Part shown: piece by piece, positions 41,983-50,701 of the stretch | Layout of the letters: every line of letters starts with the position of its first letter | Position numbering within the stretch: position 1 is the first letter of the stretch | Source: Clostridia bacterium | GTDB lineage: Bacteria > Bacillota > Clostridia > Oscillospirales > CAG-272 | Reading direction: 5' to 3' | Assembly: GCA_017522125.1 (NCBI GenBank) | Contig: JAFXAC010000063.1 | Span: 1-52,630 of the forward strand | DNA: 52,630 bases | The notes under the pieces: model-generated | What the model was told of the DNA's origin: nothing | Databases searched by the model: none | Seen by the model: only the letters and a program-made list of their open reading frames with translations | Made by a program: the position numbers and the translations under genes

Positions 41983-42187
41983 GTGCAAAGTTAAGGAAAA
42001 AAGTGGTTGAAGCTAAAGCTTCAACCACTTTTATTTTTATAAATTGATTTTTTCTACGAAAAACCTTAGTGTAGGTGCTTATTAATGCATTTTAAATTAA
42101 ATGAAAATTTCCGAGCTAAGCGAGGAAATTGTCCTTAACTTTGCACTTTGCACTTTGCACTGTAAAAACGGCTTTGCCGTTTTTACT
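41967..42187. repeat. Modular array 9 with GTGCAAA tandem units
   Basis: Tandem GTGCTAA/GTGCAAA units (41963-41989) and AAGGAAAAAA lead to GTGGTTGAAGC/GCTTCAACCAC plus TTTTATTTTTAT, a probable terminator. After ~85 bp of plain AT-rich sequence, the inverted units TTTGCAC x3 (42138-42159) and GTAAAAACGGC/GCCGTTTTTAC form the mirror end, next to the stop of the CD1247-like gene. Confidence 0.75.
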
Positions 42188-42492
42188 TATTCTTCCTCGT
42201 CGTCCTCGAAGTCAAGCTCGTCAAGCTCGTCGCAATCGCAGTCACAATCGCAGTCGCAATCGCAGTCGCAATCGTCGTATACGAACTCCTCGACCTCGCC
42301 GAGGTCCTGATCGATCTCCTCGATGTACTCACCGAGGTACTCGATATCCTCGTCGATCTCAGCGATAGCGTCGCTCATCTCGCCGAGAAGCTCGATCATA
42401 GCGGCAATAAGCTTGCCCTCTGCGGTGGTCTTATCGTAATCAAGGCCGTCTGCAAGGCCCTTGAGATATGCTGCCTTTTCAGTAAGTGCCAT
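42187..42492 (-). CDS. CD1247 N-terminal-domain protein with Asp-Cys repeat tail
   Basis: 101 aa. The N-terminal half (MALTEKAAYLKGLADGLDYD, then a helical acidic part) matches the small clostridial CD1247 family, of unknown function. The C-terminal ~30 residues are extraordinary: seven consecutive Asp-Cys pairs (~residues 74-87) then ELDELDFEDDEEE. Alternating Cys and Asp suggest metal binding or redox buffering; this is inference. The repeat is coded by alternating GAY-TGY codons, prone to slippage. It lies 18 nt downstream of efp and is probably cotranscribed with it. Confidence 0.8.
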   Translation of the reverse strand: MALTEKAAYLKGLADGLDYDKTTAEGKLIAAMIELLGEMSDAIAEIDEDIEYLGEYIEEIDQDLGEVEEFVYDDCDCDCDCDCDCDCDELDELDFEDDEEE

Positions 42493-42510
42493 TTTTGCTA
42501 CCTCGCTTAA

Positions 42511-43074
42511 TTATTTGCCTGCGCGAGAGAGATACTCGCCCGTTCTGGTGTCGATCTTAAGGATCTCGCCAACCTCGATAAAGAGGGGAACCTTGACCTC
42601 TGCACCCGTTTCAAGAATAGCGGGCTTGAGGGCGTTGGTTGCGGTGTTGCCTGCAAAGCCGGGGTCGGTGTCGGTAACCTCAAGCTCAACGAACGTGGGG
42701 GGCTCAACGCTGAATACCTTGCCCTTGTAGGAAACGAGCTTGCACATCATCTCTTCCTTAACGAACTTGAAGGAATCGGGAAGAACGTCAGCGTTAAGGG
42801 GAGTCATCTCGTAGGACTCCATATCCATAAAGTAATAAAGCTCACCGTCGTTGTAGGAATACTGCATATCGCGTCTTTCGATGAAAGCGCTGTCGAATTT
42901 ATCGGTAGGGCTGAAGGAACGCTCGATCACGGCACCCGTGATGACGTTCTTCATCTTGGTGCGGACGAAAGCCGCGCCCTTACCGGGCTTTACGTGCTGG
43001 AACTCGATAACCTGAAATACGTTACCGTCCATTTCAAATGTTACGCCGTTTTTAAAATCGCCGGCTACTACCAT
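42511..43074 (-). CDS. efp: Elongation factor P
   Basis: 187 aa, the usual length. Three OB-like domains: the N-terminal KOW-type domain has the tip loop KPGKGAAF near residue 30, whose Lys is the conserved modification site, and the C-terminal domain contains [26 protein letters not shown] rescues ribosomes stalled at polyproline. RBS is GGAGG before the ATG at 43074. It is followed by the CD1247-like gene. Confidence 0.96.
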   Translation of the reverse strand: MVVAGDFKNGVTFEMDGNVFQVIEFQHVKPGKGAAFVRTKMKNVITGAVIERSFSPTDKFDSAFIERRDMQYSYNDGELYYFMDMESYEMTPLNADVLPDSFKFVKEEMMCKLVSYKGKVFSVEPPTFVELEVTDTDPGFAGNTATNALKPAILETGAEVKVPLFIEVGEILKIDTRTGEYLSRAGK

Positions 43075-43196
43075 GTTAATATACCTCCGTGGTTTTGGTT
43101 TTTTGTCTGGGTATTCATACTTACATATATTTTATAATATTTTCGCTCGGATTGCAATAGCTTTTTATAACTTTTTCGTTATTTTCGCGCTTTTTA

Positions 43197-44396
43197 TCAG
43201 AAAAACTTTGCAAGTCCGCCCGTTGAGGTCTCTCTGTACTGATGTCCGAGGTCCTTTCCCGTTTCGTACATCGTGCGCACGACGGTGTCAAAGGATATCA
43301 TTCGCGTGCCCGTAAGGAAGTTTGCAAGCGAGAGCGCGTTTATCGCGCGCATCGCCGCAACGGCGTTTCGCTCGATGCAGGGTATCTGCACGAGACCGCA
43401 AACGGGGTCGCAGGTAAGCCCAAGATGATGCTCAAGCGCCATCTCGGCGGCGTACTCTATCTGGTCGATACCCATATCGAAAAGCTCGCAAAGCGCCGCC
43501 GACGCCATGGAGCAGGCAGTTCCTATCTCCGCCTGACAGCCGCATTCCGCGCCCGAAATGGACGCATTCTGCTTGACTATGTTGCCGATAAGTCCGCCCG
43601 TGGCAAGCGCGCGTATCATCTTTTCGTCGGAAAACGATTTCTTTTCCTGCATATACACAAGCACGCTCGGCACTACGGCGCACGCGCCGCAGGTGGGCGC
43701 GGTGACTATCCTCTCGCCCGCGGCATTCTGCTCGGCGGCGGCAAAGGCGTAGGCGCAGACCATACGGTTCTCGCGCGTTTCGGGACGCTCGTCGATGTGT
43801 CCGCGGTTGTAAAGGAGCTGTGCGACGCGCGTAACTCCAAGCCCGCCGGGGAGCGTGCCCGTGGTGGTCAGTCCCGCCCGTATCTCGTCCTTCATCGTGC
43901 GCCATACGTCGTAGAGAAAATCGCGTATCTCCTCGCCCTCGTGGCGGAAAACGTAATCGCAAAGGCGGATATTCTCCGACTTGCATATCGCGCTTATTTC
44001 GGCAAAGCTATTTTCCGCGTAAATTTCGGGCTTTTCTATCTCGGGCACGCCCTCGACGCGGATATCTCCGCCGCCGACCGACATTATGCGTCGACGCGCG
44101 ACCTCGCGCTCGCCCTCGTAGGCGATAAGGTCAAGCGTATTTGCGTGCGGAAGCTCCGTTTCGGGCGTTTTTGTATCAAAAATTATCTCAACGCCCGTAG
44201 GGGCAAGCGTTTCAATTATCGCCTTGTCGGTGCAATGCCCCTTGCCCGTCAGGGCGAGAGAACCGTAAAGTATAGCCTTGAACGAATCGGCGCTCGGGCA
44301 AAGCTCCTTGATATACAAACACGCGCGCTCGGGGCCCATGGTGTGCGACGAGGAAGGCCCGCGTCCTATTTTATAAAGCTCACGAAGGGATTTCAT
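43197..44396 (-). CDS. L-serine ammonia-lyase, single-chain iron-sulfur type
   Basis: 399 aa; deaminates L-serine to pyruvate and ammonia. The beta domain (GPSSSHTMGP near residue 13) is fused to the alpha domain in one chain. Cysteines for the [4Fe-4S] cluster occur in the alpha part: CGACAVVPS near residue 237, GCQAEIGTACSM near 285, and CDPVCGLVQIPC near 339. This is the SdaA/SdhA family. RBS AAGGAG precedes the ATG at 44396. It lies 15 nt downstream of the metal-exporter gene, so both are probably in one operon with ruvX. Confidence 0.93.
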   Translation of the reverse strand: MKSLRELYKIGRGPSSSHTMGPERACLYIKELCPSADSFKAILYGSLALTGKGHCTDKAIIETLAPTGVEIIFDTKTPETELPHANTLDLIAYEGEREVARRRIMSVGGGDIRVEGVPEIEKPEIYAENSFAEISAICKSENIRLCDYVFRHEGEEIRDFLYDVWRTMKDEIRAGLTTTGTLPGGLGVTRVAQLLYNRGHIDERPETRENRMVCAYAFAAAEQNAAGERIVTAPTCGACAVVPSVLVYMQEKKSFSDEKMIRALATGGLIGNIVKQNASISGAECGCQAEIGTACSMASAALCELFDMGIDQIEYAAEMALEHHLGLTCDPVCGLVQIPCIERNAVAAMRAINALSLANFLTGTRMISFDTVVRTMYETGKDLGHQYRETSTGGLAKFF

Positions 44397-44411
44397 TTTT
44401 ATTCTCCTTAA

Positions 44412-45341
44412 TTACATTATAAGTCCCGCAAGAAGTCCGCCGAGGAGTCCAAACAGGTAAAGTGCTGCGCAAAGGGCGATATTTTTCTTCATCGCACCCT
44501 CGCCGCGATTCATTTTGAAAAGAACGAGCAAGCCAACGCCGCCGTTGACGAGAAGCCCCGCCATCATCTCGCCGACGCTGATGATGCCGCTAAGGTAAAA
44601 CTCGGTAAGCACGACGGAAACGCTGCAGCTTGGGATAAATCCGACGAGCGCGGCGACCGCCTCGCCAAGCACGGGAAGGTCGGGCAGAATATCAACGAGC
44701 CTTTCCTCGCCGATGAAATGCACCGCAAGGCTGACCGCAAAGCTGACCGCGAAAATGAGGAGCGCGGCGCGCAGGGTGTGGCGAAGCGCGGGGCGTAGTA
44801 CGCCGTCGTGGCACTCACAGCCCTCGCGGTGGCACATTTCGTGTATCTCGATGCCGTATTCCTCGCCGTGGGAATGCCCGTCACAGCACTCGCCGTAGCT
44901 CTTTGCGTGATGCTCGCGCGGCTTGCGCTTTCTGTAAAGATGAAGCAAGCCGTCAAAGATAAATCCCGCAAGGACCGCGAAAATAAGCTTAAATCCGAGC
45001 GTTTTGGCGATAAGGTCAACGCGCCCGTTGCTGATAAGCACGGGGAGCATCTCGTCCGAGGTGGAAAGCAGTACGGCAAGGAAGGTTCCCGCGGTGATGA
45101 CTCTGCCCGCGTAGAGATTTGCCGCGCCGCCCGCAACGCCGCACTGCGGTATTATGCCAAGCACGCCGCCGAGAAGCGGGCCGACCCTTTTCGCGCCGCT
45201 GATGCGCGAGAGAGTCTTTTCCCTTGCGTGATGCTCCAGCGCTTCCATTGCAAGATACGTAAAGAACAGTATCGGAAGCATAAGCGCAAGCTCCCCAAGG
45301 CTGTGAAGCAAAACGTGAAGTATATCGTGAAGTATTTCCAT
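44412..45341 (-). CDS. Putative multi-pass heavy-metal exporter (ArsP_2-like)
   Basis: 309 aa with roughly 8-10 hydrophobic helices in two inverted halves; each half carries an FIPSCSVSVV- or IIPQCGVAGG-type motif with a conserved Pro-x-Cys. A long cytosolic or exposed loop (~residues 148-182) is rich in His and Cys (ECCDGHSHGEE, CHREGCECHDG), suggestive of metal binding. This matches the putative 10-TM heavy-metal exporter family, also annotated as a putative manganese transporter. The substrate metal is not settled. RBS AAGGAG precedes the start; ruvX ends 9 nt upstream and the serine dehydratase gene follows. Confidence 0.8.
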   Translation of the reverse strand: MEILHDILHVLLHSLGELALMLPILFFTYLAMEALEHHAREKTLSRISGAKRVGPLLGGVLGIIPQCGVAGGAANLYAGRVITAGTFLAVLLSTSDEMLPVLISNGRVDLIAKTLGFKLIFAVLAGFIFDGLLHLYRKRKPREHHAKSYGECCDGHSHGEEYGIEIHEMCHREGCECHDGVLRPALRHTLRAALLIFAVSFAVSLAVHFIGEERLVDILPDLPVLGEAVAALVGFIPSCSVSVVLTEFYLSGIISVGEMMAGLLVNGGVGLLVLFKMNRGEGAMKKNIALCAALYLFGLLGGLLAGLIM

Positions 45342-45350
45342 TTTTTCTCC

Positions 45351-45818
45351 TTAATTTTTCAGCCTGTCGAGCAGATTTTGCAAAATTATCTCCGCCGAGA
45401 GCGTGTCGATGACGTTTTTGCGCTTTTTGCCGCGCGTGTCCGTTTCGTTAAGGTATCTTGACGCGACGACGGTGGTAAGACGCTCGTCCACCATTATGAC
45501 GGGAATGGACGCAAGCGCGGATAGCGCGGCGGCAAACTCGCGGCAACGGTCGGCGCGTGCGCCCTCCGTGCCGTCCATATTGCGTGGAAGTCCGACGGCG
45601 GCGCATACCGCGCCGCGCTCGATTGCTATACGCGCGACCTCCTCGGCGGTCTTTGCAAGTCCGCCGACCTTGACGTAGCCTATGCCCGACGCTAAAAACC
45701 TTGATGCGTCGCTGATTGCAAGCCCCGTGCGCACGTCACCGAAATCCACGGCGAGAATTTTTCCGCGCAAAGCCTTTATCTCGCCTATATCAGCAAATTT
45801 TGTCTTATCCTGTTCCAT
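45351..45818 (-). CDS. ruvX: Putative pre-16S rRNA nuclease / Holliday junction resolvase RuvX (YqgF)
   Basis: 155 aa. The RNase H-like core is visible: ILAVDFGDVRTGLAISD near residue 22 (first catalytic Asp), VGLPRNMDGTEG near residue 75, and VDERLTTVVASRYL near residue 113, with a conserved D after KKRKNVID. I start at 45818 (MEQDKTK) because a longer in-frame start at 45881 lies in the upstream hairpin array. First gene of a ruvX-exporter-serine dehydratase run. Confidence 0.9.
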   Translation of the reverse strand: MEQDKTKFADIGEIKALRGKILAVDFGDVRTGLAISDASRFLASGIGYVKVGGLAKTAEEVARIAIERGAVCAAVGLPRNMDGTEGARADRCREFAAALSALASIPVIMVDERLTTVVASRYLNETDTRGKKRKNVIDTLSAEIILQNLLDRLKN

Positions 45819-45837
45819 ACCTTGTCCTCGTTTTTTT

Positions 45838-45976
45838 TGAATGCTTTTTGCAAAGCAAAAAGCTACCTTCATTTGCGCCAACGGCGCAACATCATTGGGC
45901 GTAAGCCCACATCATTTGCCGAAGGCAACATCATTACGGCGTAGCCGTACATCATTTGCGCCGTAGGCGCAACTTT
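45838..45976. repeat. Modular hairpin array 10
   Basis: GCTTTTTGC/GCAAAAAGC, TTGCGCC/GGCGCAA, GGGC/GCCC, TTGCC/GGCAA, ACGGC/GCCGT and TTGCGCC/GGCGCAA joined by CATCATT connectors, between the AraC-type gene's stop and the ruvX leader. It abuts the TAA of the AraC gene. No central terminator hairpin is present. Confidence 0.85.
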
Positions 45977-46823
45977 ACTTATCAAACACCGGCAGCATCG
46001 ACGCCGCCTCGTTCTTCTTTTCGGAGCGTCGGCGGTACTCGCTCGGCGTCATTCCCTTGTATCGCGCAAACGCGCGGTTGAAGGTGCGGAGCGTCGAAAA
46101 GCCCACCTCGCCCGCTATCTGCGTTATCGGCGTGTCCTCGCGCCTGAGCAGACGGCACGCGTGCGAGATGCGAAGCGAATTTATATAATCGTTAAAGCTA
46201 ACGCCGAGCTTGCCCGAAAACAGATGCGAAATGTAGTATTTGCTAAGGTGAAGCTCGTTTTGCAGTACGTCGAGGGACAGCGGCTCGCAATAATGCGCCG
46301 AGCAATAGCCGATTATCTCGCGCGTGGCGCGTGAGTCCACGTTCGACGGCGATAAAAAGTCGAAAAGCGGGAAAATATGCCCGAAAAACGCAAGCAGATA
46401 GCCCTTTATAAGCTGGTCGCGCATAGGTATTTCCTCGTCCTTGCGAAGAGATGCAAGCGCGCGCGCGATGCTTGCGATCTCCTCGTTTTCCATAGCTCCC
46501 TTGATAACGGAGCTTTTAGGAAAGCCGCACTCAAAGCTTATTTCGGGAATGAGGTCGGGGTTTATTATAAATAGGTAATAATCCTCGTCCGCCTCGCTGA
46601 CGTAGGAATGAACCTGATTCGGAAAGGTAACGAAAACGTCGCCCGCCGTAAGCGTGTATTCGTCGCTGTCCGTGATGGCGGTGGTCCTGCCCTTTAGCAT
46701 ACAGACTATCTCAACGTGATAGTGCAGATGAAGGAGCGCGTCAAGCCGACGCTTGCCGCCCTTGCTGTCTATGGAAATAAAATCCGTAGTCTTTTTTTCA
46801 AAAATCGGTGGTACTTGTAACAT
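45975..46823 (-). CDS. AraC-family transcriptional regulator with cupin sensor domain
   Basis: 282 aa. The N-terminal cupin-like ligand domain (HLHYHVEIVCMLKG near residue 35, PNQVHSY near residue 70) precedes the AraC-type double helix-turn-helix (SLDVLQNELHLSKYYISHLF, then TPITQIAGEVGFSTLRTFNRAF and the end signature PSEYRR). Such proteins usually control sugar uptake or use; the ligand is unknown. The start at 46823 follows GGAG placed in the end of comM and avoids a 23-nt overlap; the in-frame ATG at 46847 is the alternative. It is in one operon with comM. Confidence 0.88.
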   Translation of the reverse strand: MLQVPPIFEKKTTDFISIDSKGGKRRLDALLHLHYHVEIVCMLKGRTTAITDSDEYTLTAGDVFVTFPNQVHSYVSEADEDYYLFIINPDLIPEISFECGFPKSSVIKGAMENEEIASIARALASLRKDEEIPMRDQLIKGYLLAFFGHIFPLFDFLSPSNVDSRATREIIGYCSAHYCEPLSLDVLQNELHLSKYYISHLFSGKLGVSFNDYINSLRISHACRLLRREDTPITQIAGEVGFSTLRTFNRAFARYKGMTPSEYRRRSEKKNEAASMLPVFDK

Positions 46824-46824
46824 T

Positions 46825-48381
46825 TCAGCTCCAGTATTTTCTGTCAAGGCTGCGCAGGCTTATTGCCTCGGCGATATGCCCCGACTCTATCATATCCGCG
46901 CCGTCAAGGTCGGCGACCGTGCGGGCAAGGCGCAGTATCCTGTCGTAGCCTCTGCCCGAAAGACCGAGCCTCTCGAACGCCATTTTCATCGTTTCAAGCG
47001 CGTCGTCCGTCGCAATACACGTCCTTCGCGTGGCGGCGGCGTCAAGCTGTGCGTTGCAGAAGAAGCGCGAGGTGTCAACGCCCGCGGCGGCAAGGCGCGC
47101 ACGCATAAATTCACGCGCCGCAATAACTCTTTTCCTTATCTCTGCACTGCTCTCGCCGCTTCCCTTTTTGCCCGATATCTCCTCGAACGGAAGCGAGGGA
47201 AGCTCCACCTGAATGTCGATCCTGTCAAGCATCGGGCCGCTTATCTTCGATATGTAACGCTTGACGTCAAGGTGCGAGCAGGTGCATTTTCGCGTGGGGT
47301 GACCGAAAAATCCGCAACGGCAGGGGTTCATTGCCGCGACGAGCATAAACGAGCAGGGGTAGGTCACTCTGCCGCTTGCGCGCGTGATAGTCACCTTGCC
47401 GTCCTCAAGCGGCTGACGAAGGCTGTCCGTGACCGCCTTCGGAAATTCGGGAAACTCGTCAAGGAACAAAACGCCGTTGTGCGCAAGGGATATCTCGCCG
47501 GGCATCGGATTTATACCGCCGCCGACGAGCGACACCGCGCTCATCGTATGGTGGGGCGAACGGAACGGACGCGCCGTAATGAGCGATCTTCCGTCGGGCA
47601 GAACGCCCGAAACGGAGTGAATTTTAGTGCTGACTATCGCCTCGTCAAACGTAAGCGGCGGAAGTATGGTCGGCAGACGCTTGGCAAGCATAGATTTTCC
47701 CGTACCGGGAGGGCCGATAAGAAGGATATTGTGTCCGCCCGCGGCGGCTATCTCCATTGCCCTTTTTGCCGCCGCCTGACCGTAAACGTCGCAAAAATCA
47801 AGCCCTGAAAGCTCGTCGCACTCAGCGCAAAATTCGTCTGCTACGGTGGGCGCGATAGGCCGAACGCCGTTTAAGTGGTCGATAAGCTCCTTTATATCCT
47901 CAACGCCAAAGACGCGAATACCCGCGACAGCCGCCGCCTCGGCGGCGTTTTCGGCGGGAACGTATATCTCCTCAAAGCCGTTATCCTTTGCGGCGGCACA
48001 CATACAAAGCACGCCGCGCACGCCGCGCAGCTTGCCCGAAAGCGAAAGCTCGCCCGTAAAGCACTTGCGCGAAAGGTCAACGTCGCCGCGCAAGAATTTT
48101 CCACAGCGCAAAATGCCGACCGTCATCGGAACGTCGAATGCCGAGCCTTCCTTTTTGCGGTTTGCGGGGGCAAGATTTACGGTAAAATTCATATCGGGAA
48201 AGTAAAAACCGCCGTTGTAGCACGCGCTTTTTATCCTCTCCTTGGCTTCCTTTACCGCCGCGTCGGGCAAGCCTACGAGGTCGAAAACGCTGTTGTCGCC
48301 CGCCTCGATGCCGTCGACCTCAACGCTGACGATGAAGCTGTCTATTCCGTGAAGCCCTGCGCTGTATACCGTGGATAACAT
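46825..48381 (-). CDS. comM: YifB/ComM family Mg chelatase-like AAA+ ATPase
   Basis: 518 aa, full length. The N-terminal Lon-like domain (VFDLVGLPDAAVKEAKERIK near residue 31) precedes the AAA+ core: Walker A GPPGTGKSMLAKRLP near residue 225, Walker B VLFLDEFPEFP near 307, arginine-finger region LLDRIDIQVELP near 385. A zinc-like CRCGFFG..C..C lies near 358-372, and a helical C-terminal domain completes it. ComM helps branch migration during natural transformation in Gram-negative bacteria; the role in Clostridia is less certain. RBS AGAGGTAGAG precedes the ATG at 48381. Confidence 0.92.
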   Translation of the reverse strand: MLSTVYSAGLHGIDSFIVSVEVDGIEAGDNSVFDLVGLPDAAVKEAKERIKSACYNGGFYFPDMNFTVNLAPANRKKEGSAFDVPMTVGILRCGKFLRGDVDLSRKCFTGELSLSGKLRGVRGVLCMCAAAKDNGFEEIYVPAENAAEAAAVAGIRVFGVEDIKELIDHLNGVRPIAPTVADEFCAECDELSGLDFCDVYGQAAAKRAMEIAAAGGHNILLIGPPGTGKSMLAKRLPTILPPLTFDEAIVSTKIHSVSGVLPDGRSLITARPFRSPHHTMSAVSLVGGGINPMPGEISLAHNGVLFLDEFPEFPKAVTDSLRQPLEDGKVTITRASGRVTYPCSFMLVAAMNPCRCGFFGHPTRKCTCSHLDVKRYISKISGPMLDRIDIQVELPSLPFEEISGKKGSGESSAEIRKRVIAAREFMRARLAAAGVDTSRFFCNAQLDAAATRRTCIATDDALETMKMAFERLGLSGRGYDRILRLARTVADLDGADMIESGHIAEAISLRSLDRKYWS

Positions 48382-48467
48382 AACTCTACCTCTAAAACAG
48401 ATTTTTTATATTATAGCACAGTATTTTCGATTTAACAAGAGGAAAAACGCAATATTTGTCCTGAATA

Positions 48468-49213
48468 TTAAAACAACTCCGTTGTTTTAATAAGTTCAAA
48501 GTGCAAAGTGCAAAGTGCAAAGTTGAGGTAGCTTTTTGCCAAAAGGCAAAAAGCATTCCTATTGAAAACGGAATAGCGCACTCTTTAGCGTCATCCCGCA
48601 GACGCGGCGCAATGTTCTGCGACGCGGCAAGTGGATCTCGCAAAAATTCCGCAGAATTTTTGCGCTTGATGTTTGCACCAAACTTTCCCTTTCGGACTCT
48701 CGCCGCGTGCTACGGCTACACGAAAAAGCGACGGTGTGCGTTTGCCTCCCTGCGGAGGGAGGGGGACCGCGAAGCGGTGGAAGGAGAGTGCGAGCATAAT
48801 GGAACAAGTGCTTGCCGTATCAAGACGCAGGCTCCTTCAGTCTCGCGTCCGCTCGACAGCTCCCTCTCGGAGGGAGCCATATATAGCAATCGCCTTTTGA
48901 TAGTTCGTAGCCGTATTTTTGGTGCTAAACCCTAATAAATCGGTCAGTGCAAACATCAAGCGCCGTTTTTCTGCGGAAAAACGGCGAGATTCGCTCGCTC
49001 CGCCGCGAAGCAGCTTGGCGGAGCTTCGGAATGACGCAAGTGGGTGCGCTGTTCGCTTTCTCAATAGGAATGCTTTTTGCCTTTTGGCAAAAAGCTACCT
49101 TAACATTTTGCGCAAGCAAAATATTTCACATTTCGCAAAGCGAAATATTTCACACGCCGTAGGCGTATTTCACCCGACGAAGTCGGATTTCACTGAAAAC
49201 GCTCCGCGTTTTC
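48468..49213. repeat. Array 11: hairpin modules enclosing a MITE-like element upstream of dnaA
   Basis: Outer left parts are AAAACAAC/GTTGTTTT and three GTGCAAA units. The outer right part (49102-49213) is a standard array: ATTTTGC/GCAAAAT, ATTTCGC/GCGAAAT, ACGCC/GGCGT, CCGAC/GTCGG, AAAACGC/GCGTTTT with ATTTCAC connectors. Between them sits the 575-bp element listed separately. No gene is credible in the 946-bp comM-dnaA gap. Confidence 0.8.
48526..49100. mobile_element. MITE-like element with perfect 40-bp terminal inverted repeats
   Basis: The ends AGGTAGCTTTTTGCCAAAAG through CATTCCTATTGA (48526-48565) recur exactly, inverted, at 49061-49100. Similarity continues inward in degenerate form to a GCGTCATYCCG motif on both sides. 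The interior is made of palindromes (CGCAAAAATTC/GAATTTTTGCG, CCTCCCTGCGGAGGGAGG, CGCCGTTTTTC/GAAAAACGGCG) and has no transposase. A related copy begins at 52263. The hairpin at each tip is the same module that bounds the hairpin arrays. Confidence 0.7.
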
Positions 49214-49259
49214 CACACTGACGTTCTTTATAAAATTATAATATATTATAAAAAATATA

Positions 49260-49288
49260 TTGCTATTTTTAATAATATATGTTATAAT
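49260..49288 (+). promoter_or_regulatory. Promoter of dnaA
   Basis: TTGCTA (49260-49265), 17 nt, TATAAT (49283-49288) in a very AT-rich stretch (49225-49310), 39 nt ahead of dnaA. Confidence 0.65.
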
Positions 49289-49327
49289 ATACTTTGTATA
49301 AATATTTGGCTGTGAAAGGAGCGTTCC

Positions 49328-50701
49328 ATGGCGTATATAGATATATGCAAGGAGGTCTGGCAGGAGATCCTCGAGGGTTTTCACGACAGTATGCCGACCT
49401 CTACAATTGACCTTTGGTTCAAGGATATAAAGCTTATCAGCTTCAAAAACGACGTCATTAAAATGACCATAAATTCACCTTTTAAGTACGACATTATAAG
49501 AAAAAAATATCTTGCGCGCATCGAAAAGGATTTTTCCACCCTGCTCGGCTTTGAGGTCACGGTAGACCTTGACTGCGACGAGCGAATGCCCGATGAAAAA
49601 AAGGAGGAAGCTCCCGCACCTGCGCCCGCGCCCGCCGTCAGAAAAGAGGACCTTGTAAACAATTGGGGCTCGACGATGCCCGCGTATAATTTTGAGTATA
49701 CGTTTGACAACTTCATCGTCGGAAATTCAAATAAATTCGCGCACGCCGCGTGTACCGCCGTTGCCGCAAACCCCGCGCGCAACTATAACCCCCTTTTCAT
49801 CTACGGCCCCAGCGGTCTTGGCAAAACGCACCTGCTTTACGCCATTACCAACGAGGTGCAAAAGAAAAAGCCCGACGTTAATATAATCTACATCAAGGGC
49901 GAGGATTTTACAAATCAGTTTATAGAGGCTCTTTCCGCTTCGATGATAAGCGAATTCCGCAACAAATACCGTTCCTGCGATATGCTCCTTATCGACGATA
50001 TCCAATTCATCGAGGGAAAGGTATCGACGCAAGAGGAATTTTTCCACACCTTTAACAACCTTTACGAGGATCACAAGCAGATAATCCTTACGTCCGACCG
50101 TCCGCCGCGCGATATGAAAACGCTTGAGGACAGACTGAAAACACGCTTTGAGTGGGGACTTATTGCGGACATTCAGCCGCCCGACCTTGAGCTTCGTATC
50201 GCGATAATCAAGAAAAAGGCGGAGCAGGTGGGAATCACGCTTACCGAGGAGGTGCTTACCTTCCTTGCGGAAAACTTGCGCTCTAATATCCGTCAGATAG
50301 AGGGCGCTATCAAAAAGCTCGGCGCGAAGGTATTCCTTTCGGGTCAGGTAATTACGATGGAGATCGCGCGTAGCTGTATTATCGAGCTGCTCGGCGGCGA
50401 GGAGCCCGTTACCGTTACCGTTGATAAAATTTATACCGCTATCTACAGAAAATACGGCATTACGAAGGAGGAGCTTGAAAGCTCACGCCGCACGCGCGAG
50501 ATAGCGATGGCAAGGCATATTTGTATCTATTTGATACATTCGATAACCGATATGTCCCTAAAGAGCATCGGAAAGCTGCTCAACCGCGACCATTCGACCA
50601 TTATCTCGTCCTGTGATATCGTTGAAAAGAAGATGATAACCGACCCGATAATGCGTCTTGATATCGAGCAGATGACCGAGGAGGTCACGGGAAGTAAATA
50701 A
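49328..50701 (+). CDS. dnaA: Chromosomal replication initiator protein DnaA
   Basis: 457 aa, normal length. Domain I (~1-75) is followed by a short Ala/Pro linker (~95-110) as domain II. AAA+ domain III has Walker A GPSGLGKTHLL near residue 160 and Walker B MLLIDDIQF near residue 220. Domain IV (~345-457) contains the DNA-binding signature LLNRDHSTIISSC. DnaA binds TTWTNCACA boxes, opens the origin and loads the helicase. RBS AAAGGAG precedes ATG 49328. dnaN follows across an oriC-like region. Upstream is comM rather than the rpmH-rnpA group common in Firmicutes. Confidence 0.97.
   Translation: MAYIDICKEVWQEILEGFHDSMPTSTIDLWFKDIKLISFKNDVIKMTINSPFKYDIIRKKYLARIEKDFSTLLGFEVTVDLDCDERMPDEKKEEAPAPAPAPAVRKEDLVNNWGSTMPAYNFEYTFDNFIVGNSNKFAHAACTAVAANPARNYNPLFIYGPSGLGKTHLLYAITNEVQKKKPDVNIIYIKGEDFTNQFIEALSASMISEFRNKYRSCDMLLIDDIQFIEGKVSTQEEFFHTFNNLYEDHKQIILTSDRPPRDMKTLEDRLKTRFEWGLIADIQPPDLELRIAIIKKKAEQVGITLTEEVLTFLAENLRSNIRQIEGAIKKLGAKVFLSGQVITMEIARSCIIELLGGEEPVTVTVDKIYTAIYRKYGITKEELESSRRTREIAMARHICIYLIHSITDMSLKSIGKLLNRDHSTIISSCDIVEKKMITDPIMRLDIEQMTEEVTGSK

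Noticed and set aside
43242..44411. 389-codon plus-strand frame opposite the L-serine dehydratase
   Set aside because: Composition is Arg/Gly-rich shadow sequence; the minus strand encodes a complete recognised enzyme.
46753..47808. Plus-strand frame opposite comM
   Set aside because: No RBS or motif; comM on the minus strand is complete with Walker motifs.
48501..48935. Several 60-140-codon frames in the comM-dnaA gap
   Set aside because: They lie within palindromic MITE-like sequence, have no RBS and encode low-complexity Arg/Ser-rich products.
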